Shown: positions 1-9,607 of the stretch, piece after piece
How the letters are laid out: every line of letters begins with the position of its first letter
Position numbering within the stretch: position 1 is the stretch's first letter
Assembly: GCF_900102725.1 (NCBI RefSeq)
Contig: NZ_FNJW01000008.1
Span: forward strand, 1,488,001-1,552,000
Direction of reading: 5' to 3'
DNA from: Carnobacterium viridans
Lineage (GTDB): Bacteria; Bacillota; Bacilli; Lactobacillales; Carnobacteriaceae
DNA length: 64,000 bases
Made by a program: the position numbers and the translations under genes
Notes under the pieces: model-generated
The model's input: the letters and a program-made list of their open reading frames with translations, nothing else
The model's database searches: none
What the model was told of the DNA's origin: nothing

Positions 1-54
1 GGCGCTCCCATAGCTCTTCACAAGCAAACCCGTCCATTCCAGAAGACATTTTAT
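1..54 (+). repeat. Right end of MITE-like intergenic repeat (copy 1)
   Basis: The first 54 bases match the right-hand end of the repeat seen complete at 20982-21163: the blocks CAAGCAAACCCGT and CATTCCAGAAGA are shared, and the end is A/T-rich. The copy is cut by the window edge, so its left half is not visible. It lies just downstream of the acetyltransferase stop codon. Confidence 0.7.
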
Positions 55-74
55 TTTATATAAAATTAAAAAAA

Positions 75-563
75 TTAATCTAAAAAGTACGCCATAAATA
101 AATCATCAATAAACTGACCTTCAATTAAGAATTCATCTCTTAAACGACCTTCTACTTCAAAATCGTTTTTTTGATACAAGTGAATCGCAGCCGGGTTCGT
201 AGACAATACTCGTAAACTTAATTTATGAATCCCTTGTTCAGCCGCTAAGGCCTTGATAGCCGTTAGTAAAGCTGATCCTACCCCTTTACCTTCTGCATCG
301 GGATGAACGCCTACATCAATGCTCCACGTCTTCTGGTGAGGAGCTAAGCTACTAGGAGTATGAAACCCTAAGAAGCCTGCAATTTGTTGGTTTTCTTCTG
401 CTATGGCTACCAACTGTGAACCCTCGGTATATTGCTTTTCATACTCTTCTACTGTTTCATAAGTTGAAACATGAGGTGTGTTGCCTAAATGCCAGATTTG
501 ATTTTCAATGGCCATCAATTGAGGATAATCGCTTCGTTTACTTGGCCGTATGATCCAATTCAT
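75..563 (-). CDS. GNAT family N-acetyltransferase
   Basis: 162 aa, the normal size for a single-domain GNAT. The acetyl-CoA pyrophosphate-binding motif A lies at about residues 84-100 (E91, G92, G94, G96 of the Q/RxxGxG/A type), followed by the N123...LY130 motif B region. Such enzymes transfer an acetyl group from acetyl-CoA to an amine; the substrate cannot be read from sequence. The start codon overlaps the 3' end of truA by 26 bp, so the two are probably translated from one message. In related genomes rplM-rpsI often follow truA; here this gene does instead. Confidence 0.85.
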   Translation of the reverse strand: MNWIIRPSKRSDYPQLMAIENQIWHLGNTPHVSTYETVEEYEKQYTEGSQLVAIAEENQQIAGFLGFHTPSSLAPHQKTWSIDVGVHPDAEGKGVGSALLTAIKALAAEQGIHKLSLRVLSTNPAAIHLYQKNDFEVEGRLRDEFLIEGQFIDDLFMAYFLD

Positions 564-1377
564 GCTGCACCTGCTCTCCTACTTCACCGATTTCCTGATA
601 ATCTGTGCCTTTTTTTGCGATTGACGATTCATAGTAAACTTCCATCAAATACAATCCTTGAGGTTTAGCCGTTGGACCAGCTTCGTTGCGGTCTTTAACT
701 TCTAACAGACGTTGAATCTCATCTGCTGGGCGCAATCCATTTGCGATTTGCAATAATGTACCTACAAAAATACGAACCATATTGTATAAAAAGCCGTTCC
801 CTCTAAAAGTAAAGAGCAATTCGTTGTTGAAGTCGTCTTTCACAACACTAGCTTCATATACGGTACGCACTTTATCTTCTCTACCACTGTTGCTGGCACA
901 GAAACTTGAAAAATCGTGCTCACCTTCCAGGTCTTTCAATGCATTTCTCAACTTGTCCATATCGAGCGGATACGGATGGTGTAAGGTGTATAACCGTTTA
1001 AACGGATCCGGTATCGCATTGAGATCGACACGGTACTGGTATTTCTTTCCAGAAGTATTGTACCGTGCATGAAAATCATCTTCAACAATTGAGACTTCTT
1101 TTACAAAAATCTCATCTGTCGTTAAACTGTTCAATGCGCGTTGCATATTTTTAGCGGGGATTATAAAAGGGTAATCAAAATGAATGACTTGTCCCTTAGC
1201 GTGTACCCCAGAATCGGTTCTTCCAGATCCATGAATGATCACTTCTATTCCCTTGGTCATGATTTTTAATGCTTTTTGAATCTCGCCTTGCACAGTTCGA
1301 TCATGCGGTTGGATCTGGAACCCAGCAAAGTGTGTCCCATCGTATTGCACGATCAATTTATAACGTATCCATTTCAT
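538..1377 (-). CDS. truA: tRNA pseudouridine(38-40) synthase TruA
   Basis: 279 aa. The pseudouridine synthase signature at residues 50-60 contains the catalytic Asp55 within GRTDSGVH. The enzyme isomerises uridines 38-40 in the anticodon stem of many tRNAs. It is longer than the usual 245-260 aa because of a charged C-terminal tail of about 25 residues after the conserved LYLMEVYY strand. It follows ecfT in the same direction, the classical ecfA1-ecfA2-ecfT-truA order of Firmicutes, but a hairpin at 1424-1458 separates them. Its 3' end overlaps the acetyltransferase gene. Confidence 0.96.
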   Translation of the reverse strand: MKWIRYKLIVQYDGTHFAGFQIQPHDRTVQGEIQKALKIMTKGIEVIIHGSGRTDSGVHAKGQVIHFDYPFIIPAKNMQRALNSLTTDEIFVKEVSIVEDDFHARYNTSGKKYQYRVDLNAIPDPFKRLYTLHHPYPLDMDKLRNALKDLEGEHDFSSFCASNSGREDKVRTVYEASVVKDDFNNELLFTFRGNGFLYNMVRIFVGTLLQIANGLRPADEIQRLLEVKDRNEAGPTAKPQGLYLMEVYYESSIAKKGTDYQEIGEVGEQVQHELDHTAK

Positions 1378-1423
1378 TTGTGTGACTCCTTTACACTAAC
1401 TTGTTCTAAGGTCATTAAAAGTT

Positions 1424-1458
1424 AAAGAACCTTTCACAACCTAGCAGAAAGGTTCTTT
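1424..1458 (-). terminator. Hairpin between ecfT and truA
   Basis: A perfect 12-bp stem (AAAGAACCTTTC and its complement) encloses an 11-base loop. On the minus strand the stem is followed by only a weak T run, so it may attenuate rather than stop ecfT-to-truA readthrough. On the plus strand it is followed by TTTTCC. Confidence 0.6.
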
Positions 1459-1468
1459 TCCTCTTACA

Positions 1469-2266
1469 TCAATTTCTCAATACAACTAACCCAACGGTCA
1501 ATACAGCATAACCCAGCATCGCTACGGTATCGCGTGACACCCATTCGAGCTGACGGTACTTTGTACGCCCTTCGCCGCCTTTATATCCCCTAGCTTCCAT
1601 AGCCGTAGCTAATTCTTCCGCACGGTTAAATGAGCTGACGAATAAGGGAATCAAAATGGGAACAATAGCTTTCATTTGTTGGAAAATATTGCCTTCTCCA
1701 AAATCAACTCCACGAGCGCGTTGTGCGTTCATAATTTTTTCGGTTTCATCCATCAATGTTGGCACAAAACGCAAAGCAATCGACAACATCAAGGCAATTT
1801 CATAAACTGGTACTTTAACTACTTTCAATGGACGCAATAAATATTCAATTGCATCGGTCAACGATAATGGCATAGTAGTCAATGTCAGCAATGTCGACAT
1901 AAAAATGATTAAGACAAAGCGGCAAAAGATGAAGACCCCATTCAATAACCCTTCTTGCGAAATAATAATTGGACCCCAGTCAAAATACACCGTGCTTCCG
2001 CCGGTAAACAGTACTTGCAAGATTACGGTAAAGAGTATTAGCCAGATCAGAGGCTTGACTCCATTAATAAAGAAACTCAGTTTAATCGTTGATAAGCGAA
2101 TCGCTGTCAGCGCAAACGCCAATAATAGCAAATACGTCATCCAATTGTTGGCTAAGAAAATAATCCCGATAAAAATAACTGTTCCAAGCAATTTAGCCCG
2201 TGGATCTAATTTATGAATCCATGAATCTCCAGGAATGTACCGACCAAAAATCAATTTATCCATCAT
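1469..2266 (-). CDS. ecfT: ECF transporter transmembrane component EcfT
   Basis: 265 aa integral membrane protein with hydrophobic segments spread over residues 25-130 and near 200-212 and 245-262. The two Ala-Arg-Gly coupling motifs that contact the ATPases are present at 184-186 and 225-227. EcfT couples ATP hydrolysis by EcfA1/EcfA2 to exchangeable vitamin-binding S-components (riboflavin, folate, biotin and others). The ATG overlaps the ecfA2 stop as ATGA, implying translational coupling. No S-component gene is adjacent, as expected for a shared group II ECF module. Confidence 0.96.
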   Translation of the reverse strand: MMDKLIFGRYIPGDSWIHKLDPRAKLLGTVIFIGIIFLANNWMTYLLLLAFALTAIRLSTIKLSFFINGVKPLIWLILFTVILQVLFTGGSTVYFDWGPIIISQEGLLNGVFIFCRFVLIIFMSTLLTLTTMPLSLTDAIEYLLRPLKVVKVPVYEIALMLSIALRFVPTLMDETEKIMNAQRARGVDFGEGNIFQQMKAIVPILIPLFVSSFNRAEELATAMEARGYKGGEGRTKYRQLEWVSRDTVAMLGYAVLTVGLVVLRN

Positions 2267-3153
2267 TTGGTATCACCTGCTTCTGATTCATTGGGTTGCA
2301 GCTTCAAAGAGGCCGCGATCACATCTGCTAAGTGATTGGTCGTTAATGGTAAGACATTAAAGATAAGACCCGTTTTCTCGCTCAATAGGCTGCCAAACGA
2401 AACGGCAGCAGGAACACCTAACTGCTTGGATTCAAGCCACTCTGCGTCTTTAAATACGTCTTGCGGAGCACCTTCTTTGATGACTGTCCCTTTTTCAAGA
2501 ACGACCATATGATCGGCGTAATTTGCTACGTCATCCATTTGATGAGTCACTAAAATAATGGTTAACCCTTGCGTGCGGTATAACTGATAAAACATTTCCA
2601 TCATTTCTTTGCGTCCTTGTGGATCAAGACCCGCAGTCGGTTCATCTAACACTAAGACTTCAGGTTCCATCGCTAAAACGCCGGCAATGGCCACACGTCG
2701 CATTTGACCACCAGACAGGTCAAACGGTGAGCGTTCCAAGTAAGATTCGTCTAAGCCCACTATAGGCAGCATACGTTTCGCTAACTCAAGACCCTCTTCT
2801 TCTGTAGCTCCAAAATTTTTCGGTCCAAAAGCAATATCTTTAGCAACCGTTTCTTCAAACAGCTGTGACTCTGGAAATTGGAAGACGATGCCGACTTTTT
2901 TGCGGATGCTTTTCAAGTTCTTGTTGTTGGATTGTGACGTAATGACACGGTCACCAATCGTCACTGTTCCTTCACTCGGTTTCATCAAGGCATTCAAGTG
3001 TTGCAATACCGTAGATTTTCCACTACCGGTATGCCCTACTAAAGCGGTAAAACTGCCTTCTTTAATGTGCAAGTCAATATCAAAAAGTGCCCGATTTTGG
3101 AAAGGTGTCCCTTTTTGGTAGGTATAGCCTACTTTTTCGAAAGTAATGTCCAT
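2263..3153 (-). CDS. ecfA2: ECF transporter ATP-binding protein EcfA2
   Basis: 296 aa ABC ATPase. Walker A (G40 to T48, GHTGSGKST), Q-loop near 92, signature LSGGQ at 146-150 and Walker B ending LVLDEP at 167-172 are intact. The C-terminal extension of about 70 residues is typical of the EcfA dimer interface. It pairs with EcfA1 to drive EcfT. The start overlaps the 3' end of ecfA1 by 25 bp and the stop overlaps ecfT by 4 bp, so the three are one tightly coupled unit. Confidence 0.96.
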   Translation of the reverse strand: MDITFEKVGYTYQKGTPFQNRALFDIDLHIKEGSFTALVGHTGSGKSTVLQHLNALMKPSEGTVTIGDRVITSQSNNKNLKSIRKKVGIVFQFPESQLFEETVAKDIAFGPKNFGATEEEGLELAKRMLPIVGLDESYLERSPFDLSGGQMRRVAIAGVLAMEPEVLVLDEPTAGLDPQGRKEMMEMFYQLYRTQGLTIILVTHQMDDVANYADHMVVLEKGTVIKEGAPQDVFKDAEWLESKQLGVPAAVSFGSLLSEKTGLIFNVLPLTTNHLADVIAASLKLQPNESEAGDTK

Positions 3154-3968
3154 AACCAGTCCACCATCCCTTCTTCGGTTAAATACTCTGTTGGAACATC
3201 GATTCCGCGATCACGTAAGTCGCTTTTCAGCTTCTCAGCAAATGGCAGATCAAGACCCATTTCAATCAATTGATCACCATAAGAAAAAATCTCTTCCGGT
3301 GTTCCTTCTTGTACCAATTCGCCATTTTTCATCACTAGAACACGATTGGCATTTGCTGCTTCATCGATATCATGAGTAATCGAAATAACCGTTAGATTAG
3401 CTTTTTCTTTGATCTCTTTGACCGTTGCCAAAACTTCTTGTCTTCCTTGAGGGTCTAACATACTTGTTGCTTCGTCCAAAATAATAATCTGCGGACGTAA
3501 TGCAACCACTCCAGCAATCGCTACCCTTTGTTTTTGTCCACCCGATAAACGAGCCGGTTCTTTTTCCATAAAATCTTGCATCTTCACTCGTGTAATGGCG
3601 CTTTTTACGCGTTCAATCATTTCATCTCTGGGAACTCCTTGATTCTCTAACCCAAATGCGACGTCATCTTGAACCGTTGAGCCTACAAATTGATTATCGG
3701 GATTTTGAAAAACCATTCCGACCATCTCGCGAATTTTCCAAATGTTTTCTTCACTTAAAATAAGCCCGCCAACGGTTACTTCACCTTGACTAGGAGCAAT
3801 CAACCCATTGATCGTTTTTGCAAGCGTAGACTTACCAGACCCATTATGACCAATAATAGCGATCCATTCGCCTTCTTCAATGGACAGAGAAACATTATTT
3901 AACGCTGGTCGATCATCGGTTTCATGGTATTGATAAGAAATATCTTTTAACGTTATGATTTTATTCAC
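3129..3968 (-). CDS. ecfA1: ECF transporter ATP-binding protein EcfA1
   Basis: 279 aa ABC ATPase with Walker A at 40-48, Q-loop QNPDNQ near 88-93, LSGGQ at 141-145 and Walker B D165-E166. It is first in the ecfA1-ecfA2-ecfT order characteristic of the shared ECF energising module located next to the rplQ end of the spc/alpha cluster in Firmicutes. The upstream 771-bp gap contains an extended -10 candidate near 4123-4128, which may be its promoter. Confidence 0.96.
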   Translation of the reverse strand: MNKIITLKDISYQYHETDDRPALNNVSLSIEEGEWIAIIGHNGSGKSTLAKTINGLIAPSQGEVTVGGLILSEENIWKIREMVGMVFQNPDNQFVGSTVQDDVAFGLENQGVPRDEMIERVKSAITRVKMQDFMEKEPARLSGGQKQRVAIAGVVALRPQIIILDEATSMLDPQGRQEVLATVKEIKEKANLTVISITHDIDEAANANRVLVMKNGELVQEGTPEEIFSYGDQLIEMGLDLPFAEKLKSDLRDRGIDVPTEYLTEEGMVDWLWTLLSKK

Positions 3969-4329
3969 TGAACATTCCTCACGTTCTATATACTAAAAAA
4001 GAATCGTTTCTTTTCCAGCTTTCTAAGTACAAATTTAGTTAAGACTAACAAAAAATAAGCTACGTTGCAATACACTCAACGTATGCAGCTGTTCATCAGA
4101 CTTAAATCACTTGCTGCTTTATAGTATAACATTACACAATCTTTTTGGGGGTGTCTTGACACTATTTCGCAAAACTTTTAACTCTTTTTTCATTTTTTTG
4201 AAACAAAAACAACCTATTCTTAAATTGATTTTTTTTCATGGAAGAGTGAGTACATGTTACTGCTTGGCTTGTTCGACAAACTTATCATTACGACGCAACC
4301 AAGAAGACCGCTTATCTTATCAGCTTAGT

Positions 4330-4430
4330 TACAATTTCTGGAGGAATAGAGGCTGCTTGCCGCTACCCTTCAGACGGTCTCATGGCTCTCGATAAGCAAA
4401 CCCGTCCATTCCAGGAGAAATTTCTTTTAC
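4330..4430 (+). repeat. MITE-like intergenic repeat (copy 2, internally deleted)
   Basis: Both ends of the element are present: the left end (ACAATTTCTGGAGGAATAGA, then CTGCTTG) and the right end (CGGTCTCATGGCTCT, AAGCAAACCCGTCCATTCC, AGAAATT). The middle is about 80 bp shorter than in the complete copy at 20982-21163. The two ends are imperfect inverted repeats of each other. Confidence 0.75.
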
Positions 4431-4470
4431 ACGGTCAAATACTAGTTATTCCACTTATCTTTTTGTATTA

Positions 4471-4516
4471 AAAAAGGAAACAAATATATGGACACCCCCA
4501 CCTATTTGCTTCCTTT
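4471..4516 (-). terminator. Probable alpha-operon (rplQ) terminator
   Basis: A long stem (AAAGGAAGCAAATA paired with TATTTGTTTCCTTT) is followed by a T run on the minus strand. It lies about 225 bp after the rplQ stop. No stronger terminator is seen closer. Confidence 0.65.
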
Positions 4517-4739
4517 CTTAAGACAAAAAAAATCACTTTCTTTTGATGAATTTACCTCTCCTGAATGAGCAAACTCAAATCAGGAGAAGTTTCGAGCTAG
4601 ACTTGGAAACCAATAAAATTGATCCCATCATCATAACACTCTTTGCATACATCTAAAAAGTGAAACACATTGAATTTCAAACAATTTTTGTAAGTACTAA
4701 ATACACGCGGCAACTCGTCATTTTAGCACCTCATTAAAA

Positions 4740-5120
4740 TTAAACTAATTCAATAATAACCATTGGTGCAGCATCGCCGCGACGTGGTTGAGTTTTCATG
4801 ATACGTGTGTATCCACCTTGACGCTCAGCGTAACGTGGAGCAACATCGCTAAATAATTTTTGTAAAACTGATTGAACAACGATATCTTCGCCTTCTTCTT
4901 TAACAGAAGCGACTTCGTTACGTACGAATTCTGCAGCTTGACGACGTGCGTGTAAATCGCCTTTTTTACCTAAAGTAATCATTTTTTCAGTCGTTTTACG
5001 GACTTCTTTAGCGCGAGCTTCAGTTGTTACGATACGTTCGTTGATGATCAAATCAGAAGTTAAGTCGCGTAGCATTGCTTTACGTTGTGAACTTGTACGT
5101 CCTAATTTACGGTAACCCAT
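4740..5120 (-). CDS. rplQ: 50S ribosomal protein L17
   Basis: 126 aa, the usual bacterial length. It begins [20 protein letters not shown], the conserved N-terminal rRNA-binding segment of L17, and ends with the family-typical PMVIIELV. It is the last gene of the infA-rpmJ-rpsM-rpsK-rpoA-rplQ unit. A GGGAGGAAA ribosome binding site precedes the ATG. L17 sits near the exit of the peptide tunnel in the 50S subunit. Confidence 0.98.
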   Translation of the reverse strand: MGYRKLGRTSSQRKAMLRDLTSDLIINERIVTTEARAKEVRKTTEKMITLGKKGDLHARRQAAEFVRNEVASVKEEGEDIVVQSVLQKLFSDVAPRYAERQGGYTRIMKTQPRRGDAAPMVIIELV

Positions 5121-5146
5121 TGTACATTTCCTCCCTTGTTACAGTA

Positions 5147-6091
5147 CTAGTCGTCTTGGCGTAAGTTTAAGTCTAATTCAGCTAACTTAAATTTCACTTC
5201 TTCAAGTGATTTACGTCCTAGATTACGTACTTTAATCATTTCAGCTTCAGTTTTATCAGTTAACTCTTGAACAGAATTGATTCCAGCGCGTTTCAAACAG
5301 TTGTATGAACGTACAGATAAATCAAGTTCTTCAATCGTCATTTCAAGCATTTTTTCTTTATGAGTTTCTTCTTTTTCTACCATGATTTCAGCTTTACGAG
5401 CTTCATCTGTTAGATTTACGAAGACATTCAAATGTTCTGTAAGAATTTTAGCTGCTAAACTAACAGCCTCTTCTGGACTAATTGAACCATCTGCCCAAAC
5501 ATCAAGTGTTAACTTGTCAGAAATATTTTTCTGACCCACTCGAGTATTTTCGACTTGATAATTCACACGACTAACCGGGGTGTAAATTGAATCGATTGGT
5601 AATACACCAATTGGCATATCATCTTGTTTGTTGTGTTCAGCTCGTACATATCCTCGGCCTGATTTTGCTGTCATGCGTACGTGGAAACGTGCGCCTTCTG
5701 CAACTGTACAAATGTACAAGTCAGGATTTAGAATTTCAACATCGCTATCATAAATGATATCAGCTGCTGTTACTACTGCTGGACCCTTCACATCAATTTC
5801 AATCGTTTTGTCTTCACCAGAATATAACTTGAGAGCAAGTTTTTTAATATTTAAAATGATTGATGTTACATCTTCAACAACACCATCGACAGTTGAAAAT
5901 TCATGTAATACACCATCAATTTGAATAGTAGTTACTGCTGCTCCTGGAAGCGAAGACAACAAAATACGACGTAGAGAATTTCCTAGCGTTGTACCATAAC
6001 CGCGTTCAAGTGGTTCTACAACGAATTTACCAAACTTGGCATCATCGCTGATCTCAATCGTTTCAATTCTTGGTTTCTCAATTTCGATCAT
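5147..6091 (-). CDS. rpoA: DNA-directed RNA polymerase subunit alpha
   Basis: 314 aa. The N-terminal domain (about 1-230) with the conserved [21 protein letters not shown] assembly segment is followed by a linker and a C-terminal domain (about 245-314), which carries the helix-hairpin-helix region [17 protein letters not shown] and [12 protein letters not shown]. The dimer nucleates polymerase assembly, and the C-terminal domain contacts UP elements and activators. It lies between rpsK and rplQ in the canonical alpha operon. Confidence 0.99.
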   Translation of the reverse strand: MIEIEKPRIETIEISDDAKFGKFVVEPLERGYGTTLGNSLRRILLSSLPGAAVTTIQIDGVLHEFSTVDGVVEDVTSIILNIKKLALKLYSGEDKTIEIDVKGPAVVTAADIIYDSDVEILNPDLYICTVAEGARFHVRMTAKSGRGYVRAEHNKQDDMPIGVLPIDSIYTPVSRVNYQVENTRVGQKNISDKLTLDVWADGSISPEEAVSLAAKILTEHLNVFVNLTDEARKAEIMVEKEETHKEKMLEMTIEELDLSVRSYNCLKRAGINSVQELTDKTEAEMIKVRNLGRKSLEEVKFKLAELDLNLRQDD

Positions 6092-6164
6092 TCTATCTAT
6101 ACCCCTTTCAAAACGTTAAATTCATGTTACTGAGTGCTACCCGACATAGTGAAGCGGCTCTCAA

Positions 6165-6551
6165 TTAAACACGACGGCGTTTTGGAGGGCGGCATCCATT
6201 ATGTGGAATCGGAGTTACGTCACGAATTGCTGTAACTTCTAATCCTGTAGCTTGTAAAGAACGGATAGCTGCTTCACGACCAGAACCTGGTCCTTTAACT
6301 GCAACTTCTACAGTTTTCATTCCGTTTTCCATACTTACTTTAGCAGCTGCTTCTGCTGCCATTTGTGCTGCAAATGGAGTAGATTTTTTTGATCCGCGGA
6401 ATCCTAAAGCTCCTGCTGAAGACCATGAAATCGCATTTCCATGTACATCTGTAATCATTACGATTGTGTTGTTAAAAGTAGAACGAATATGTGCAACTCC
6501 GCTTTCTACATTCTTTTTAACACGACGTTTACGTGTAACTTTTTTTGCCAT
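6165..6551 (-). CDS. rpsK: 30S ribosomal protein S11
   Basis: 128 aa, normal length. It contains the conserved [14 protein letters not shown] segment and the C-terminal [20 protein letters not shown], where Asn-Gly is the site that forms isoaspartate in other bacteria. S11 forms part of the 30S platform at the E site. It follows rpsM by 23 bp with a strong AGGAGGTAACC ribosome binding site. Confidence 0.98.
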   Translation of the reverse strand: MAKKVTRKRRVKKNVESGVAHIRSTFNNTIVMITDVHGNAISWSSAGALGFRGSKKSTPFAAQMAAEAAAKVSMENGMKTVEVAVKGPGSGREAAIRSLQATGLEVTAIRDVTPIPHNGCRPPKRRRV

Positions 6552-6574
6552 GAGGTTACCTCCTTACTAATGTT

Positions 6575-6940
6575 TTATTTTTTTCTGCCTGCAATTGATT
6601 TAGCTGGGCCTTTACGAGTACGCGCGTTGTTTTTCGTGTTTTGTCCACGAACGGGTAAACCACGGCGATGACGTATACCTCGGTATGATCCGATTTCAAT
6701 CAATCGTTTGATGTCTTGGCTTACTTCACGACGAAGGTCACCTTCAACTTTTAATGTATCAATTGTCGCACGAATAGCGTCTAATTGATCATTTGACAAG
6801 TCACGTACACGAATTTCTTCTGATACGCCAGCATCTTTTAAGACTTTTTGAGCTGTTGTTTTACCGATTCCATATACATAAGTTAGAGAAATTACTACAC
6901 GTTTGTCACGCGGAATATCTACACCTGCAATACGAGCCAT
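6575..6940 (-). CDS. rpsM: 30S ribosomal protein S13
   Basis: 121 aa from the ATG at 6940 ([13 protein letters not shown]). An in-frame TTG two codons upstream is possible, but it leaves only 5 bases to the AGGAGGTG ribosome binding site, whereas the ATG has a normal spacing of about 10-11. The helix-two-turn-helix region and the basic C-terminal tail ([15 protein letters not shown]) are conserved. S13 forms bridge B1a/b with the 50S subunit. Confidence 0.98.
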   Translation of the reverse strand: MARIAGVDIPRDKRVVISLTYVYGIGKTTAQKVLKDAGVSEEIRVRDLSNDQLDAIRATIDTLKVEGDLRREVSQDIKRLIEIGSYRGIRHRRGLPVRGQNTKNNARTRKGPAKSIAGRKK

Positions 6941-6971
6941 TAACAATTACACCTCCTGTTTTTTTAAATGA

Positions 6972-7085
6972 TTATCCTTGACGTTGTTTGTGTTTAGGGT
7001 TTTCGCAAATCACCATAACACGTCCTTTACGACGGATAACTTTGCATTTGTCACAAATTTTCTTTACTGATGGTCTTACTTTCAT
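6972..7085 (-). CDS. rpmJ: 50S ribosomal protein L36
   Basis: 37 aa, starting [20 protein letters not shown] and ending KHKQRQG. The zinc ligands of the C+ form are present: CDKC, then C near residue 27 and H near residue 32. An AGGAGGTAT ribosome binding site precedes the ATG. It sits between infA and rpsM, its universal place. L36 is the smallest 50S protein and stabilises 23S rRNA near the GTPase centre. Confidence 0.97.
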   Translation of the reverse strand: MKVRPSVKKICDKCKVIRRKGRVMVICENPKHKQRQG

Positions 7086-7119
7086 GAACTATACCTCCTA
7101 TTTTATTGACGGAGTACAA

Positions 7120-7338
7120 TTATTTAAAGCGATAAGTTATGCGACCACGTGATAAATCGTAAGGTGACAACTCAACTGTGACTTTGTCTCCTGGTAGGAT
7201 TCTAATGTAGTGCATTCGGATTTTACCTGAAACGTGAGCCAATACAACATGGCCATTTTCAAGTTCGACTTTAAACATTGCATTCGGCAAAGTTTCAACG
7301 ACTGTTCCTTCAATTTCAATGACATCGTCTTTCGCCAC
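7120..7338 (-). CDS. infA: Translation initiation factor IF-1
   Basis: 72 aa, exactly the family length. It is a single S1-type OB fold ([20 protein letters not shown] ... RGRITYRFK). IF-1 binds the 30S A site with IF-2 and IF-3. It is first gene of the alpha unit here. The 261-bp gap between adk and infA carries its own promoter (7473-7501). The map gene that lies between adk and infA in Bacillus is absent. Confidence 0.98.
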   Translation of the reverse strand: MAKDDVIEIEGTVVETLPNAMFKVELENGHVVLAHVSGKIRMHYIRILPGDKVTVELSPYDLSRGRITYRFK

Positions 7339-7472
7339 GCCTAGTACCTCCTTAAAATTGTTTCGCGTTAATACGCGATAAACAGTGAGCGCACTTAGCC
7401 CTCACCTTCTATTTTTTTAATCTTCTTATTACTAATACAGTATACCAGCATTGAAAACACAACACCTCGAAT

Positions 7473-7501
7473 ATTGTACCACAAATTAAATATAGTGACA
7501 A
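7473..7501 (-). promoter_or_regulatory. Sigma-A-type promoter of infA-rpmJ-rpsM-rpsK-rpoA-rplQ
   Basis: TTGTCA-N17-TACAAT on the minus strand (-35 at 7496-7501, -10 at 7473-7478). It predicts a leader of about 130 nt before infA. A second possible extended -10 (TGG-TATACT) lies a little downstream near 7438-7446. The leader also contains a hairpin around 7385-7405 (GTGAGGGC...GCTCAC). Confidence 0.65.
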
Positions 7502-7599
7502 GTAGCCTCGCTCGATAACTGATCAAGCAATTTTAACCATGAGCTAGCTGGCTGTGACTTCTATCAAGAAAATCCTGAAGTCATTGTTGCTCTGTTCAT

Positions 7600-8265
<666 letters not shown>

Positions 8266-8311
8266 TTAAATGTAAGAATGAGTGCCGAGGATAATCCCCA
8301 ACACTTTCTTC

Positions 8312-9607
8312 TTATTGTATAAAGCCTTGGTAATTTTTCTTAGACATTTGTCCTTCAAGTTGTCTCATCAGTTCTAAAGCTACACCAACTACGATAAGTA
8401 GGCTGGTTCCGCCAAGAGAAACAGATTGAGGCAAGTTCCAAACGTTCGACGCAAGTATTGGTAGTATTGCGATAACTCCTAGATAAACTGCTCCGACTGT
8501 ACTCAAACGTGTTAACGTTGATGAGATGAAGTCTTGAGTAGGTTTTCCAGGTCGCACACTAGGAATATATCCGCCTTGTTTTTGTAAGTTCTCAGCAACT
8601 TTTTCTGGATTCACTTGAATGAATGCATAGAAGTAAGTAAAGACTACGATTAAAACAGTATATAATACTGCTCCAAGCGGTTCTTGCAAATTAAAAATCT
8701 TATTTAAAATGATGTACCATTGTGCGTCAGCATTCGTTGCACCAAAGAATCCTAAGATTGTTTGTGGTGTCATAATAAATGAACTTGCGAAGATTACTGG
8801 AATTACACCAGCTGAATTTACTTTCAACGGTAAGTGAGTGTCCTGACCTGAGCCCGCTGAGCGTTTTGAGTATTGAACAGGAATTTTTCTTTTTGCATTT
8901 TCGACATAAACGACAGTTACAACAATTGCTACAAAAGCAATAGCAATCAAAACAGCAAAGAGAATAGCTTGCGCCATATCATCTCCAGCATTTCGAATTT
9001 GCGAATTGTAAAAGTCTCCTAAATCAGAAGGTACGCGAGCAATGATACCTGAGAAGATAATCATTGAAATCCCGTTACCAAATCCTTTAACTGTAATTTG
9101 TTCACCAAGCCACATAACCAACATTGTTCCAGCAGTTAACAGAATAGCAATCATAAGATAAGTAGTTGTACTAGGATTAATAACCAAACCTTGGTCCACT
9201 AGAGCATTAAAGCCATACGAGATACCGATTGCTTGAACAAAAGCCAAACCAATCGTTAAGTATCTTGTAACTTGATTTAATTTTCTACGGCCTACTTCAC
9301 CTTGTTTTGCCCATTCAGCAAACTTAGGAATAATGTCCATTTGCAACAGTTGAACAACAATTGAAGAAGTAATATAGGGTGAAACACCGAGTGCAAAAAT
9401 AGAATAACTGTCTAATGCTCCTCCACCAAATGTATTTAACAAACTAAACAAAGAACTATTTGAGGATAGATCTTGTAAAGCGGCCGCATTAACACCAGGA
9501 ACCGTTATATGAGTTCCTAGCCTAAATATGATTAAAATACCTAAAGTGAAGAGGATTCTACTACGAATTTCCTTTGTTTTAAAGGACTCTATAAGCAGTT
9601 TGATCAT
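8312..9607 (-). CDS. secY: Protein translocase subunit SecY
   Basis: 431 aa with ten hydrophobic segments, the standard SecY topology. Conserved features include the plug region after TM1, the TM5 segment around GNGISMIIF, and the cytoplasmic C5 region IPSVRPGKPTQDFI used by SecA. The start overlaps the rplO stop as TAATG, so translation is coupled. Its partner SecE is encoded at 42913-43092 in this window. Confidence 0.98.
   Translation of the reverse strand: MIKLLIESFKTKEIRSRILFTLGILIIFRLGTHITVPGVNAAALQDLSSNSSLFSLLNTFGGGALDSYSIFALGVSPYITSSIVVQLLQMDIIPKFAEWAKQGEVGRRKLNQVTRYLTIGLAFVQAIGISYGFNALVDQGLVINPSTTTYLMIAILLTAGTMLVMWLGEQITVKGFGNGISMIIFSGIIARVPSDLGDFYNSQIRNAGDDMAQAILFAVLIAIAFVAIVVTVVYVENAKRKIPVQYSKRSAGSGQDTHLPLKVNSAGVIPVIFASSFIMTPQTILGFFGATNADAQWYIILNKIFNLQEPLGAVLYTVLIVVFTYFYAFIQVNPEKVAENLQKQGGYIPSVRPGKPTQDFISSTLTRLSTVGAVYLGVIAILPILASNVWNLPQSVSLGGTSLLIVVGVALELMRQLEGQMSKKNYQGFIQ

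Larger units (their letters stand above)
3969..4739. other. Intergenic region between ecfA1 and rplQ
   Basis: 771 bp without a convincing gene. From left to right it holds: the ecfA1 upstream region with an extended -10 (TGT-TATACT on the minus strand, about 4123-4131); a short palindrome GTGTC-TT-GACAC at about 4152-4163; repeat copy 2 (4330-4430); the probable alpha-operon terminator (4471-4516); and a second hairpin with a CTCCTGA/TCAGGAG stem at about 4556-4585. A plus-strand ORF of 94 codons across 4111-4395 runs into the repeat and has no ribosome binding site, so I do not call it. Confidence 0.7.

Noticed and set aside
4111-4395. Plus-strand ORF of 94 codons downstream of rplQ
   Set aside because: No ribosome binding site, low-complexity Phe/Lys/Leu start, and its end lies inside a repeat copy.
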